Below, piece after piece: positions 10,328-21,874 of a DNA stretch of 64,000 nucleotides. A model generated the notes under the pieces. It was not told where the DNA came from and did no database searches. It worked only from the letters and a program-made list of their open reading frames with translations. The translations under genes were made by a program, and so were the position numbers. This stretch comes from Rhodosporidiobolus odoratus (taxonomy: Eukaryota > Basidiomycota > Microbotryomycetes > Sporidiobolales > Sporidiobolaceae): NCBI GenBank assembly GCA_034387635.1, contig JAOANU010000022.1, forward strand, positions 1-64,000. The letters are read 5' to 3'. Every line of letters begins with the position of its first letter. Position 1 is the first letter of the stretch.

Positions 10328-10399
10328 CTGAGTGCTTGTCACTCAGTCGTGGGTGTCGGGGTGAGTAAGCCAAGGCGAGCGAGCGCCCCGACGTCCCAC
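10328..10399. promoter_or_regulatory. Two inverted repeats at the U3 terminus
   Basis: A perfect 7-bp hairpin, CTGAGTG-cttgt-CACTCAG, lies at 10328-10346. It is followed by a larger near-perfect inverted repeat, GTGGGTGTCGGGG at 10349-10361 against CCCCGACGTCCCAC at 10386-10399. The second arm reaches the LTR end. Both are kept in the outer LTR. They could serve integrase recognition or RNA structure in the 3' LTR transcript; neither is shown by the sequence. Confidence 0.6.
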
Positions 10400-10400
10400 A

Positions 10401-10415
10401 AGGCCCCCCCACTTT
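10401..10415 (-). promoter_or_regulatory. Polypurine tract of copy 2
   Basis: The sense strand reads AAAGTGGGGGGGCCT and abuts the TG that begins the 3' LTR. This is the expected position of the RNase H-resistant primer for plus-strand DNA synthesis, and it independently confirms the LTR end at 10400. Confidence 0.8.
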
Positions 10416-10476
10416 GAAATGATTGCGTACGGTAAGAAAGAAGAGAAGGCGAAGAATTGTGTGGCTGTACAGTTGG

Positions 10477-10540
10477 TATGGAATGATGGATAAGGTGCAT
10501 ATTATATGGAATGATGGATAAGGTGCATATTATATGGACT
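10477..10540 (-). repeat. 28-bp tandem repeat across the pol stop codon
   Basis: A 28-base unit beginning tatggaatgatggataagg occurs twice exactly (10477-10504 and 10505-10532), followed by a short partial third start. The pol stop codon of copy 2 lies at 10530-10532, within the second unit. It lies just upstream (sense: downstream) of the polypurine tract. It may be a simple slippage product. Confidence 0.85.
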
Positions 10541-13500
10541 GATAGCCCGCCTCCTCAGCTTCCCTCCAATGGTCTTCCTCATTTCCCTCATCCCCCTCAT
10601 CCTCGTCTTCATCCTCGTCGTCATTCTCTGTGTTCCCCTTCTTGCGAGTCCGCCTTAAATTTCTCCCTAAAACCTCCTCATCAGACTCAAACCCTGAGTC
10701 ACTGCCCTCACTGTCCATCTCAACTTCAATAACACGCAAGTCTTTTCCCCGAGGGTAAAACCTTCTCAAGCGAGACGCGGCAACAGGCTTGGTGATTTCT
10801 GTGCCATCCAACTCATTGAGAAAATAGGACCCTCTCGCATGCTGCTCCCGAACGATGTAAGGACCCTGCCATCGATCGCTGGCCCGTTTCGACCACTGCT
10901 TTTCAAGGAAGGTGTTGTGTTGTAGCACCAATGTTCCCTTCGATAGCGGTGTTCGAAGTTGGTTCGCTTGCTTCCTGTCCATGTACGCTACGCCTCTTTG
11001 TCGTGCAGCTAGGGATCTTGCTGCTGCCTTCTCAAGCATCTCGTCCTTTCTCTCAAGCTGCTCAATGCGGCTTGCAAGAAGGTCTGTAGTGCTCATGTCC
11101 CGTGACCACTCCACTCCAAGCCAGGTTCGCATTCTGACGTCGATAGGCAGAAGTGGTGCAGCCCCATAGACAAGTTCGTAAGGTGATTTGCCAGTTGTCC
11201 GTTTCGTGGTCAGTCGATCCGCCCATAGCGCTGCGTGAAGGTGATCCGTCCATCCCTTCGGTTTCCCGCGGCTTGTCTTGAGTATGGCTTCGACCAGGGG
11301 TCCGTGACCTCGCTCGACCATACCATTGGCTTCGGGGTGATACGCTGTTGTCTTGATGCGAGGGATGCTGTATTTTGCTAAGAGGATATCGGCTGCGCCC
11401 GCCATCTCTGTCCCGTTGTCACTCGTAATCCAACCTATAACCCCCATCCGTGAAATTACGTCCTCCCCAAAGAAACTTTGCAATCTCACTCGCATTCTTC
11501 TTCCTCAAACCCCGCGCTTCACACCACCCTGTGAGGTCACAACGGGCCACAATGAGATACTTGTACTGCCCTGTACCGTCCCCCATGTGCACCAAGTCAA
11601 CGCAAACCTTTGCAAACAGCTTGCTGACGGATGTCGCCCTGAAATTTTCGCGTTCTCGCCCTTGCAGCCTGAACTGACACGCCTCACACGACTGTACATG
11701 AGACCGCACAGTATTATACATGCCAGGCCACCAGAAGCGGTCTTGTAATCTGCGGAAGGTTGCGTCACGTCCTCGATGTCCAGATTCTTCATGTGCTGCT
11801 GTCATGGCTTCTTCTTGTTGCTTGAGGTTGAAGACGACGACCAATTGCATTCCCCGTGATATCTTCATGAGACGCCCGTCCTTCAGTTGAAATCCCTTCG
11901 CCCTCCCTAATACAGTCTTCCACTCGTGTCGATTGAGAGTAGGCATTCGATAGCCATCACGAAGAAAGCGCACCAAGGCACGCCACTCCAGAGGCATTTG
12001 CTCCCACTCCTCCGCTGGAAGATGCTGATTCAAGTGGATAGCTTCCCCTTGCTCATCTTCGTCCCAGTCCGATGTGTCCCCACTATCCTCCTCACTACTC
12101 GTGCTGTCCTGATTGAGAATGGCCGGCAGAGCTTCCCATCGCTGTTGTCTTTCTGATAGCCCGCTGCTGAGAGCTACTATCTCGTCGTCGCCTACGTCCA
12201 TCTCTTCAATCTGCTCGCCTTCCATGACACGCCGCCGAGAAAGTGCATCTGGCACGACATGGAGGGTCCCTGGAATATGCTGGATCTCAAAGTCGAATAA
12301 CTTGATGTATGAGACCCATCTTGACATTGCTGCATTGGGTAGATCGGGGTTACGGATCATCTGCACCAATGCCGTGGCGTCTACCTCAAGGATGAAATGG
12401 GTGGCATAAAGATCGTTACGGTGTTTCTTGAGTGCTTTGAATACTCCAGCCAGCTCCAGTTTTGGCTGAGAGTAACGGCTCTCGACCGCTGAAAAGGGAA
12501 TGCTGTCAAATCTTGATGGTCGCCGCTTGCCGTCCTTGTCTTCCTGCCAGATTGCCACTTCTGCTGCAATGTACGAACTATCCACTGAGACAATGACCTT
12601 TCCGGCTCCTTCTGAGTAGTCGAGCGGTTTGAGTTGGATGTTGTCCTGCAGACTCCCCTTCATAACATCCATTGCTGCTTCATCCTCCTCTTCCCAACTG
12701 AAGTCCCCCTTGTCCTTCAACTTCTTGCGTATCCTTGCCTCCGCCTCCTTTGTTCCCTGCGCGTAGTCTCTTAAATAGTTGAATAGACCATAGAAGGCCC
12801 TGACCTCGCCGGCGTTTTGAGGAGTCGGCCAATTTGCTAGCTTGGTAATCTTCCGTGGATCTGCTTCACGTCCTTCCTTTGAGACGACTGTCCCCAAGAT
12901 GCTGAGCCGCGGTGTAGCTACTACAAGCTTGGCTCCGCTTGCGGTCAGGCCTGCTTCTTCCAAGCGGAAGAGGATTCTTTCCAGCTTCACCGCATGCTCA
13001 AACAGCCACCTCCTAATTCCTGGATTTTCCTTCAAGGTTTCTCCGCCATAGTCCGTCTCACTCCCTTTCCCTCCTACATCGTCGATGAATGTGGTACAGA
13101 CGTGGGGGAATTCTTCTTGTAGGATGAACGTCACACGCCGCTGAAAGACTGAAACGCTGTTTGTTCCGCCGACTGGAAGACGAGTGAGACGTAGTAGTCC
13201 AATGGGGGTACGGATTGTGGTCGGATCGCGAGAGTCGTCGTCCAGGGGTTCTTGCAGGTAGCCAGAGAAGAGGTCGATTAGAAAGTAACTGTAAAATCCT
13301 ACCATGTCGCTGACATGTTCTCGTACTGCTGGTGGAATCCCCGCGTCGCGAATGGTGATGGAGTTGAGCTTGGTGCTATCCATGATTAACCTTACGTCGC
13401 CATTCTTCTTGAGTAATGCAAACCATCTGCTGCTATATCCTGACTGGCTCGGCTCGAAAACTCCTGCTGCAAAGCTGACGTCGGAAGAGCTCAATGACCT

Positions 13501-16500
13501 TCTTCCTCAGGGCTGCAGGGACAGGAAAGTTTGTTTCTTGCCAAGGTACGTGGGGAATGAGCGGTAATTTGGTTGGTGGTCCATATTCCTCCTTTCGCCT
13601 TCCCATCTCATACTCAGTGAACGCCAGCGCCTTCTCTCGTAATCTCAACACGTGCAAAAGAAGCTTCTTCTCCTCCGGCCAAAGCCAGTCCTCGGGTCCA
13701 AACTCCATTCCCTCCACCCTTTCCTCAGTAAGACGCCCTCCATATTCGAATTCAGGTGGGAATGGTGTAAGCGGGGTTTGGTACGGATCGCGGCTCATGA
13801 CTGGTCGATACATTTTGTTGTCGAAGTTTGGCGGAAGAGGCGCGTCCACCGGGACAACCTTCACCCCCTTTGGTTTGTACTTTGCGTTGCTGCTGAAAGT
13901 GAGAGATTCATCGGGTGCTTCCTCTTCAATGTCCTGCACTTGGTCCTGCTGCTTCATAAGTCGTGCTTGCTCCTTCCTTCCTTTCCTTCTTCTCTTCACG
14001 CCGCCATGCCCCTGACCATCCCGCCTGCTCACGTGGTCCTGCTGCCATTTCCCATGCTGTAACTCCTTCCAATTCTGCCACATAGACAGGGTCAACTTGT
14101 GCAAGCTGCTTCCCCGCTTCTGTCCCTTCCAGAGTGATGATTCGTCCTTCTGCCAGTTCATCCGCAATCTTGCTGTCTGTTTCAACCCTTCCTCCATTAA
14201 TCGCTGCGCTTTGTGATTGCTTCGCCAGATACTGTAGGTGTCGCCGTGAGACTTCGTCCTCTAGTTCTGTGCAGAAGCTGCGCCATCCTAACCCCCCAAC
14301 ATTTTTCTCCTGTACCCACTGCAGAAGAGCGGAATCTTCGATACCCTGAATCGCCCAATAAACATACTCCTCCTCTGTCACTTCTAAATTCAACCTCGCC
14401 GTGAACTCTTCAACCTCTGTCACATAAGTCTCTACCGCTAACAAGGTCAGGCTAGATAAGAGTGGAGGGTAACATAGTAGATGTGGGCTTCGATCTTCTG
14501 TAGCGGATCCTGCCTTGACCAACCGAAAAACTCCTGCCATACACATCCGCACAAATTCATGCCAGAGCACGTTCTCCATACCGAGCTGTCCTATCATGTC
14601 TTTTGTCCAGGTGAGGAAAGGGTGACAAATGCCTTCCTGGGCGATTTGGATTCGGGTGATGTCGTCCATCTTATCTTCCAGGCGCTCTGCATACCAATAG
14701 GCGTCTTCAAGATATGTCCACAGGCGTCCAGGTGTGAGTCGAAAGATGAGAGGACGGTCAGGCGCTATCGGATACAGCCCTTCCTCGACCTTCTCGATTA
14801 CTTCCTCCTTGTTGTCTTCATGTTTGCTGGTCCTCTTCGCGGAAGAGCTCGGCTTTGTCCTCTCCCATTTCTGCACTCCATCCTTCTCTATCATGCTTAC
14901 ACTTGGCGGTTCCTCCCCATTGACCGCTGCCTCCCTCCTCGAGACTTCCAAGTCAAGGTCCCAGCAGAACTTTGCATAACCATCCTTGGCGCTGCAATGC
15001 TGGTCCATCCACTCGGCTAGTCCTTCGTCCTGGATGCCAACAGAGGTCCAATAAACCAGATCTTGCTCCGAGTGGGGCCGACCCAATTTTGTAAGAAAGG
15101 TTTCGGTTTTTCGAAAGTGATTGTTTAGGGCTCGTGAGGTGGCTTCTTCAAGTGTTGGTGGGTAGTAGATCTGATCTCGAGGCCTGTCCTCTACAAACGC
15201 GCGCTGCCGAGTGTATTTGAGAAGGCCAGTAAGAAAGACTCTCTCAAACTCTGCCCAGTCCAGGCTATGAGGAGCCTTGACATGTGACATGTCCTCAAGC
15301 CAGTCTGAGAAGGGTGGAGGTGTACTGTTGATGGCGAGGGCAACGATCGTTCCGGGCGCCAAGTCTTGATTTTGTGGATGGTGGAGATATGTTGCAAAGT
15401 CGTCAAGGAAGGCCAAGGCTTTGGTGGTCGTGATGACGGATAGGGAGGGTAGAGGTGCTGCTTCGATTTCTTCAGCTTCGGCTTCAACTGCGGCTGCTGC
15501 TGCTGCCAGCCACATACTTGGCTCATTCATAACCGTCCCTTGATTTGACTCCTCCTGACTCCCTTCATCACTACACTCAAAGTCCTTGCTTTGCTCCACT
15601 ACTATGTCCGTGTGAAGCTCGCCTAAGTTGACCCACCCACAAGTCTGACATAACTCATCACACATTTCCTTCCATCCCTGTATCGTGCCCCGCGTAACCT
15701 GCCATGCCATGTTTTTGTCCTGATTGTTCCTTGGGATGAGACTACCCGCAGGCTGATCACAGACTTTCCATTCTTCTGCATCAACCATAACATCTGCAGT
15801 AGTGAGAAAGGTTTCGGCTTGCTCCGCTGACATGGTGTAGAGGACTGCTTTTCCAGTGTCAGGGTTGATGACTTCGAGTATTGCAGGCCCAGTCCTCTGT
15901 GTGATTGGTTGAGTCGCTTGCGGGTCAATGCCATGATACGAGATGTAGTTGATTCCGTCTGCCCTTCCACTCTTCTCTTCGTGCCTCTCCCAACACAACC
16001 CAATTCTCTTCCTTGCTCATCCAATCACACATCCGCCTCCACTTTCCTATATCTCCCCCTCCCAGGTCCCATGCTAACTTGAGCTCCGCCTCGCCGTGGC
16101 GCAAGGTGGTGCAGGAAATAGGTTCTGCTTTAGTCCAACTTCCTGATCCTTCCATCGCCTTGCTCATCATGAGAAACTTTTCCGCTTGGTGCTTCTCTAT
16201 CTCGTAGTCCCAGATGTGATGAGTGTCGCCTTCTGTGACCGTGATGATTGATGATGGAGGATGTACTTCGTCCCGATAGGAGAGAACTAGATGTCCGCGA
16301 TGATAGGTTGACGTAGGTGCAGGCTTCTGTGACTCGTTGATTGCTGATGCAACAGTTGCTAGCTCAAGAAGAGGGCAGGGCGGGATTGCAGATGGTGTCC
16401 CAACATGGAGTGGGGCTGCGAGGTAAATTTGTTTCTCCTCATCATATTTTCCATCTTCAATGTCCCCTCCTTCCGCAGTCTCCTCTCCTGTACCTAGATT

Positions 16501-19011
16501 CTTCCCTGCATCTTCTGTTGCGTCCTCCCTGTTTTCAGCCTGGCCTTGTCCGGTGACTTCTCCTTCCGGTACATCTGCATCTGTTTGATCGCCTTCTTTT
16601 GGTGAGATGTAGACTTGACTTGGACTCAACGTGAGTTGCTCAAGGCTAAGTCCATTCGGGTCCGTGTTCGTCTCGTCGATAGGTGTGATTGAAGCAGTGT
16701 TTGAGAAGTAGTCGTCCGAGTCTGAGTCGCTGTCTTCGTTTCTGATAGTTGGCACTACTCGCCGTCTTGCTGGTGGTGGTGGTGGTCTTGCCTTATGCTT
16801 GGGGTCATCTGGGCGAGTCAGGCAGACTGTGACCTCCTCACCTTCACCATCACTCATCCTCACCCAAAGCGATCCTTCCGGGTCAAACCAAGTTCGCGCT
16901 GAAACGGCTCTAATGAAGGGCATTCCCAGAAGGAGGTCGTACGATGCTTCATGTTGGACGTGTAGATGCTGTCGAGTCTTGAGGCGAGAGCATTGCATCT
17001 CAACATTTTCAATGTAACCGAGTAGGCGAGAAGTCTTTGCATTGGCGTCTCGAAGGAAAAGGTTGGACTCTTGAAGTGCTAGGCCTAATTTTGCATACAC
17101 CCTTTTAGGACAGAGGTTGATTTCTGAACCCGTATCAAAGAGTGCATCGAGTTCCACGCCTAGGATCTTGATCTTCATTTTTCCAACGGGGCCGCAATAG
17201 GTCGGATTTTGGCGAAGCAGCATCGCTGTATGCGTGGTCCGTCCTTTGTCCCTTCCATTATTCCGTTGGTCCTGTTGTATGTCGAGATCTGCCCTGCTTG
17301 CTTTCCATGTCGTTGTTGGAACGGGAACCCTTTTGACCTTGAACTCGTCTCCCATTGTCTTGGCCAAATCTTTGGACAAGGCTAAGACTGACCCAATCGA
17401 GAGTGAGAGCTTGCTGTCCAAGATGGCACGAGGGATTTCGTCTGCTTCTTGACTGTACTGCTCCATGACTTTCGACCAGGCAGGCACGGCTTGACGCGGC
17501 CTTCTTCTGCATTGGCTCCTCCTGTTTTCCAGATGGGTTACTCTCAGCACCTGCAGCAGGCGTCTCTTCATTGAGCATCTCCACATCTTCAACAGGCTGG
17601 AACCGGATCTCCTTCTGAACGTGAGGATTCCTTTCTTCCTCCGGCTGTAGCTCATCTCTCTTCCTTGGGTTACGGCGTGCTGGCTTGTCGATCAGAACCA
17701 CAGGCTCCATCCGCTTACGACGAGGTCCTTCTTCTTCCGTATCGTCACGCCTGCGCTTTTCCGCTGGATACCCATCATACTTCCCTGCCTCCGTCGTTCC
17801 TGCCACAAACTGCCGAGGTCCATTGCTAACCTCAGGAGGTACCCATCCTGAGATCTCGACTGCATTTGTCCTGACATCCGTGTCCCTGTTGAGAATGTTG
17901 TGCTTCATGCCTTGAGGGTGTGCTGGAACTTCAGACCCATCGGGGTATTGGACGCGCCGGGTGATAGGATCAAGCTTGCATAACCCTCTCTCCATAAAGC
18001 TCCTCAGCTCAGGGCATTGTGACTTGTAGTGGAACGGTGCGGGACCTTTGCAAACCATGCAAGACTGTTGAGGCGGACCTGGCCATATGGGGTGGAGGCT
18101 GGCGAATGAAAGCGGCGGGTGCTGCAACTTGAGAAGGTTGAACTTCGGCTGACATTGCTCTGACCTGTTGTGTTGGCTGTTGTTGTAGGCTTGCTAGGAG
18201 TATCTTGAGCTCGCCCATTTCCCTTGTGAGCTTGTCGATCTCACTGTCGCCAGCGCGTCCTGTCCTCATGACTACAGGAAGCTGTGCAACCTGCCTATTC
18301 TCCTTCCTTCCCTGAGCCCTTCCTTGACTGGCACCTCCTCCTTCAACCTCCTCCCTCTCAATCTGCCTGATAGTGCTGGCGTAGTAGTTGTCCGTCTCGT
18401 CCAGCAGAGTCCTGACCTCCTCGTATAATTCCTCATACAACTTCACCCTTCCTGCTTCACTCCTTCCCTCCTCCTCTAAACTGTGATGCGTGCATTGACT
18501 CCCTGAGTGCTAGGCTAGTCTGGATCTGCTTAGGTAGACCCCGCAAGAACTCCTTAGATAACTCAGACTCAGTAATCAAACCCTTCTTCTGCAACCATTT
18601 TCCCACCTTCACAAATGACAGACGGTATTGCGACAACTCTGCAACTCCAGTCATAGGCTTGCTTGATTGTTCTGCTGTAATCTGCCTCAGATCTCTCATA
18701 CTATACTTAGTCCTTTCTGACTCATCTGGAAACGCCTCCCTCAAATCCGCCACGAGACCTTGCCAACTCCCGGCTTTGTAGGAGTCAAGGTCTTTCACAT
18801 ACTCAAAGACGTCAATGGGCTCTTTGGTACAATACCAAATCAGACCAATGGCTTTTGCTGTCGTGCTGACTCTGTAAGTACGGGCAATCAACTCGTACTC
18901 TGCAAGCCAACTCTCCAGTCGTGACCCATCAAACTTTGCTAGTCCAGTCACTTTTGGCATAGGCATGATATGCCTCGTGCCTTGCTGCGGTTCATACTCT
19001 GTGTCACTCAT
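10530..19011 (-). pseudogene. Copy 2 Gag-Pol polyprotein, broken by seven frame disruptions
   Basis: Open pieces are 19011-18457, 18446-18009, 18127-17258, 17655-15925, 15998-13926, 14197-13433, 13494-11419 and 11495-10530. They carry the same domains in the same order as copy 1. Compared with copy 1 the disruptions are +1 A near 18478, a 77-bp deletion near 18082, +4 near 17485, +4 near 15968, +4 near 13977, +1 A near 13472 and +1 C near 11465. There is also an in-frame 6-bp loss near 16719 in an Asp-Ser run. The integrase C-terminal region and acidic tail (10530-11250) are seen only here. No chromodomain is evident in the tail. Confidence 0.9.
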
Positions 19012-19105
19012 GATGATTGGTTCTCTCTCTCTCTCACGATCTCTTTCGCTTTCTGTTTTGCTCTCAAGGAAAAGATCGCTCTCGCCTTTCCTGCTTTGGT
19101 TCTCC

Positions 19106-21535
19106 TGTGGGAGAGTCCCGGATTGAAGACTGGGGTTAGTAGATGGAGAAGAAGGGGACGTGTCTGAAGAAATGAACGGGGTAGGACGTGGGGAAGAAAT
19201 GATGGAAAAAGGTCGAGTCGATGACCCTTGTTCTGTAGAGGTGGTTTAGTTCAAGTATAAGACGTGTATGACACGCTTATGGTTAGTCTTTTCTGGCAGT
19301 GGGCCCCAGCTGTTGCACCCCCGGGCGTTCGTTGCCGTTGAACCGCGCGGTATGCTCCTTGGAAACGTGATCTGCCTTGATGCTGATCCAATTGAATCAC
19401 AAGGGTCTCCTATTTAGGCAGTAGGGAGCCGTTGCTATCTGCGTTTTGAACCTGCAGGCAAGGTTAGTGGTGCAACGAGTGTTGCTTGGTTAGTTCGGGA
19501 AGGGAGGGAAGGATGGGGAGAAACGATCTGCTCTCTGCTTTCAGAGAACGTTGGATGGAGGGACTTTGGATGGGACGCGTGTTAATGATAAATGGGTTCA
19601 AGAAAGGGTTCGCTCTCGAGCCCTGTAGAATTTGGAAAAGGAAACGTTTGGATTGAGAAGGCCGCTTTCGACTTTCTCCTACTCTCGCTGCTGACAATCT
19701 TCAAGACACTTCAGGATCGCTGAAATGGATCACCACTCTCTTGCTTACTCGCTGTAAGGTTGAGAGGAACCAGGCTCTTATTGCTGAAGAGTGGAAAGGT
19801 AGATGATGATCAGAAAGAGAAGAAAGAAGAGAGAGGCTGCTTTTATAGGCTGCTGCCAGGCACGCTCCTCTTCCCTCAGCTTTACTCATGGCCGTGTTAT
19901 TTTCCCACCCAGGAGGTCAAGAAAACATGTGAGCTGCTTTTGCAACATCACCTTTGTTTCTTTTTTCCTCCCCCGTGCACTTTTTGCATCAGCCGTGTAA
20001 AAAATCTCGCGAGTGATGAAATTATTTGATCACCCCCATGAAATTTTGGCAAGAGGGATGTGGAAATAACGCTGTTCTGTCAAGAACTTTGCTAAGGCTG
20101 TGCTTCTTGCTTGGACAAGGCCATAATGACACGTCCAAGAATAGAAAACACAGCGTCATTGCGAGGGCCTGAGATCTGCCGAGTCTTCCCATAAAAAATG
20201 AAAGATAAGATCGCTACAAAAGGCTATACTGGTCCTGCTCTCCTGTTCACCCTAGAACTTTTGCTCCTGTCCCTTCCGCCACCCATGTTGAATCCTCCTT
20301 CATGACATCCCTCCCACCATAAATCTCCTGTCTCTGCGCTTGCTGTCGGTTGTGGTTGTAGGCCATGATTGGAGTGTGATTGGATCGTGTGTGAGGTGTG
20401 TAGGCTGTGAGGTAGGCTGTGTTGCCAGGTGTGGATGGTGGGAAGTGTGAGCTGAACTGGCTGTTTAGGAAAAGGATGAGGGGAAGAGCGGTTGGGTTGT
20501 CTCGCTGCTGAGACGGGTCATCAGGTGTATGAGGGGAGCTCAAAGTGGTCTGTTTGCAAGAAAGGAGGGAGAAGACGAAGCAGTTGTATGAATTGGTGTT
20601 TTTGCTGTTCTTTTTCCACTCCCGGCAATCTTTGGCTGTCTCTGCTTGAAGACCTTCAGTTGGTTCTATTTCCCCTCCTTGCTGCTCCCTTCCCATCCTT
20701 GTCAAGATTTTTCCATTTTCGGCGTCGTTTTTGCGTCCCTGGCGTTATTTTTCCATCCTCGGCGTCGTTTTCTCATCTATGGTGGTAGTTTCTCGACTTC
20801 GGTGTCATAGTCTTTTCTCTGGTGTATAAGCTGCACCTTGCGTGGCTTGATGTCACTTTTGGTGGAATATATCACAATCCGCTGGCGTCTCCTCCTGTTC
20901 CCGATGTGTCTGACCTTCTCAACTCATTTTCTGCTCTCTGAACCTTCCCAGTTGATTCTTCTTTGTCCCTCTTGGGCGTCAAGTCGTTTGTCCTTGTGCC
21001 TGTTGCTTCAGGGACTCGCTCTGCTCTCGTTCCTCCCCAGCGTCATTGTCTCCTTGTACGTCTTTTCCCCTTTTTCCCTTTCCTCGCTTTCCTGACTAAC
21101 CTAATCCCTCTCCTTTTCTTCCTCAGTCTCCTCCCTTGGTTCCCATTTGCCGCGAGTTCTGTACACACACTGTTGTTACCAAGCGAATCGTCTTCAACCC
21201 AGTCTATCCGTGTTGAACTTTCTCTCCATTCTCGCCGCTTCCTGTTGGCGGTGGAATAGGCTTCTCCTCATATTTTCTGTCTGCCTCCTCTTCCCTTCTG
21301 TCCATGTCCAGTGTAGTATATCATGTTACTTGGACTGTACGGCTGTGCTTGTGTGGTTCCTTTGAAATGAGAGATAGAAAGGAAAGAGATTCTCTTCCTC
21401 TCACTTCGGGTTTCGCTTATTCGGTTTGGTGCTGTTGTGTCTATTTTGATACTGAAGGATAGCTGAGTGCTTGTCACTCAGTCGTGGGTGTCGGGATGAG
21501 TAAGCCAAGGCGAGCGAGCGCCCCGACGTCCCACA
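19106..21535 (-). repeat. Outer (5') LTR of copy 2 (2,430 bp)
   Basis: It matches the middle LTR over its whole length with scattered substitutions and few indels. The largest is a 40-bp deletion near 20047, which removed the interval between two gaaatttt direct repeats present at about 8867-8920. The ends are TGTGGGA (19106) and TCCCACA (21535). The flanking bases after 21535 are ccgct, one candidate half of a target-site duplication. The near identity to the middle LTR indicates recent tandem formation. Confidence 0.88.
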
Positions 21536-21874
21536 CCGCTGTGTACTCTCTGGAAGTGCACGCATGACTTGGACTATGTATAACACTGCAGCGCGCATGA
21601 GAGGTTATGTAGTTGCCTGTATGCCCTTCCCATTGTTTTGACTTCTGACCTTCTCAGTTCCGGTGTCTTCCTGCTATGTTTGTCTTTTGCCCAGCCTCTC
21701 TCAGTTGATCTTACTACCTCGTAGTAAATGTCCCATTGTGAAGATCCGGCATTACATTGAGGCCCATTCATGGAGCAGACAATAAACAGAGGGGCTGCGG
21801 AATCCTCAGGATTCTGGTGCAATTCACACTTAGTAATGACGGGGAGGGTGGGGCGGCTGCTCCCCCTGGTAGTA

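Larger units (their letters stand above)
7930..10400 (-). repeat. Middle LTR (2,471 bp), shared by both element copies
   Basis: The right end is fixed by the point where the two copies diverge (10400). The left end is placed at TGTGGGA, 7930-7936, the exact inverted repeat of TCCCACA at 10394-10400. The placement is supported by the polypurine tract abutting 10400 and by the short 96-base distance to the gag ATG. In sense direction U3 is about 1.7 kb, a TATAAAAG box lies at 8672-8665, and R-U5 occupies roughly the last 0.7 kb. The small reading frames inside on either strand are not convincing genes. At about 2.5 kb the LTR is much longer than the few hundred bases usual in fungal gypsy elements. 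Confidence 0.8.
1..21535 (-). mobile_element. Tandem Ty3/gypsy LTR retrotransposon array (two internal regions sharing a middle LTR)
   Basis: Two nearly identical internal regions lie head to tail on the minus strand. Position 1 of the window matches position 11246 of the second copy, and the match continues through gag, leader and LTR. The order is copy 1 internal (left end off the window), LTR 7930-10400, copy 2 internal, LTR 19106-21535. The middle LTR serves as 5' LTR of copy 1 and 3' LTR of copy 2. Domain order in sense direction is Gag, protease, long linker, reverse transcriptase, RNase H, integrase, which defines Ty3/gypsy. A full unit (LTR-internal-LTR) would be about 13.6 kb. Unique sequence starts at 21536; the matching target-site duplication cannot be seen because the left end is outside the window. 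Confidence 0.95.

Noticed and set aside
7930..10400. Host genes inside the LTR (several frames of 60-130 codons on both strands)
   Set aside because: They overlap low-complexity and CT-rich sequence, have no motifs, and sit where the U3/R/U5 signals are expected.
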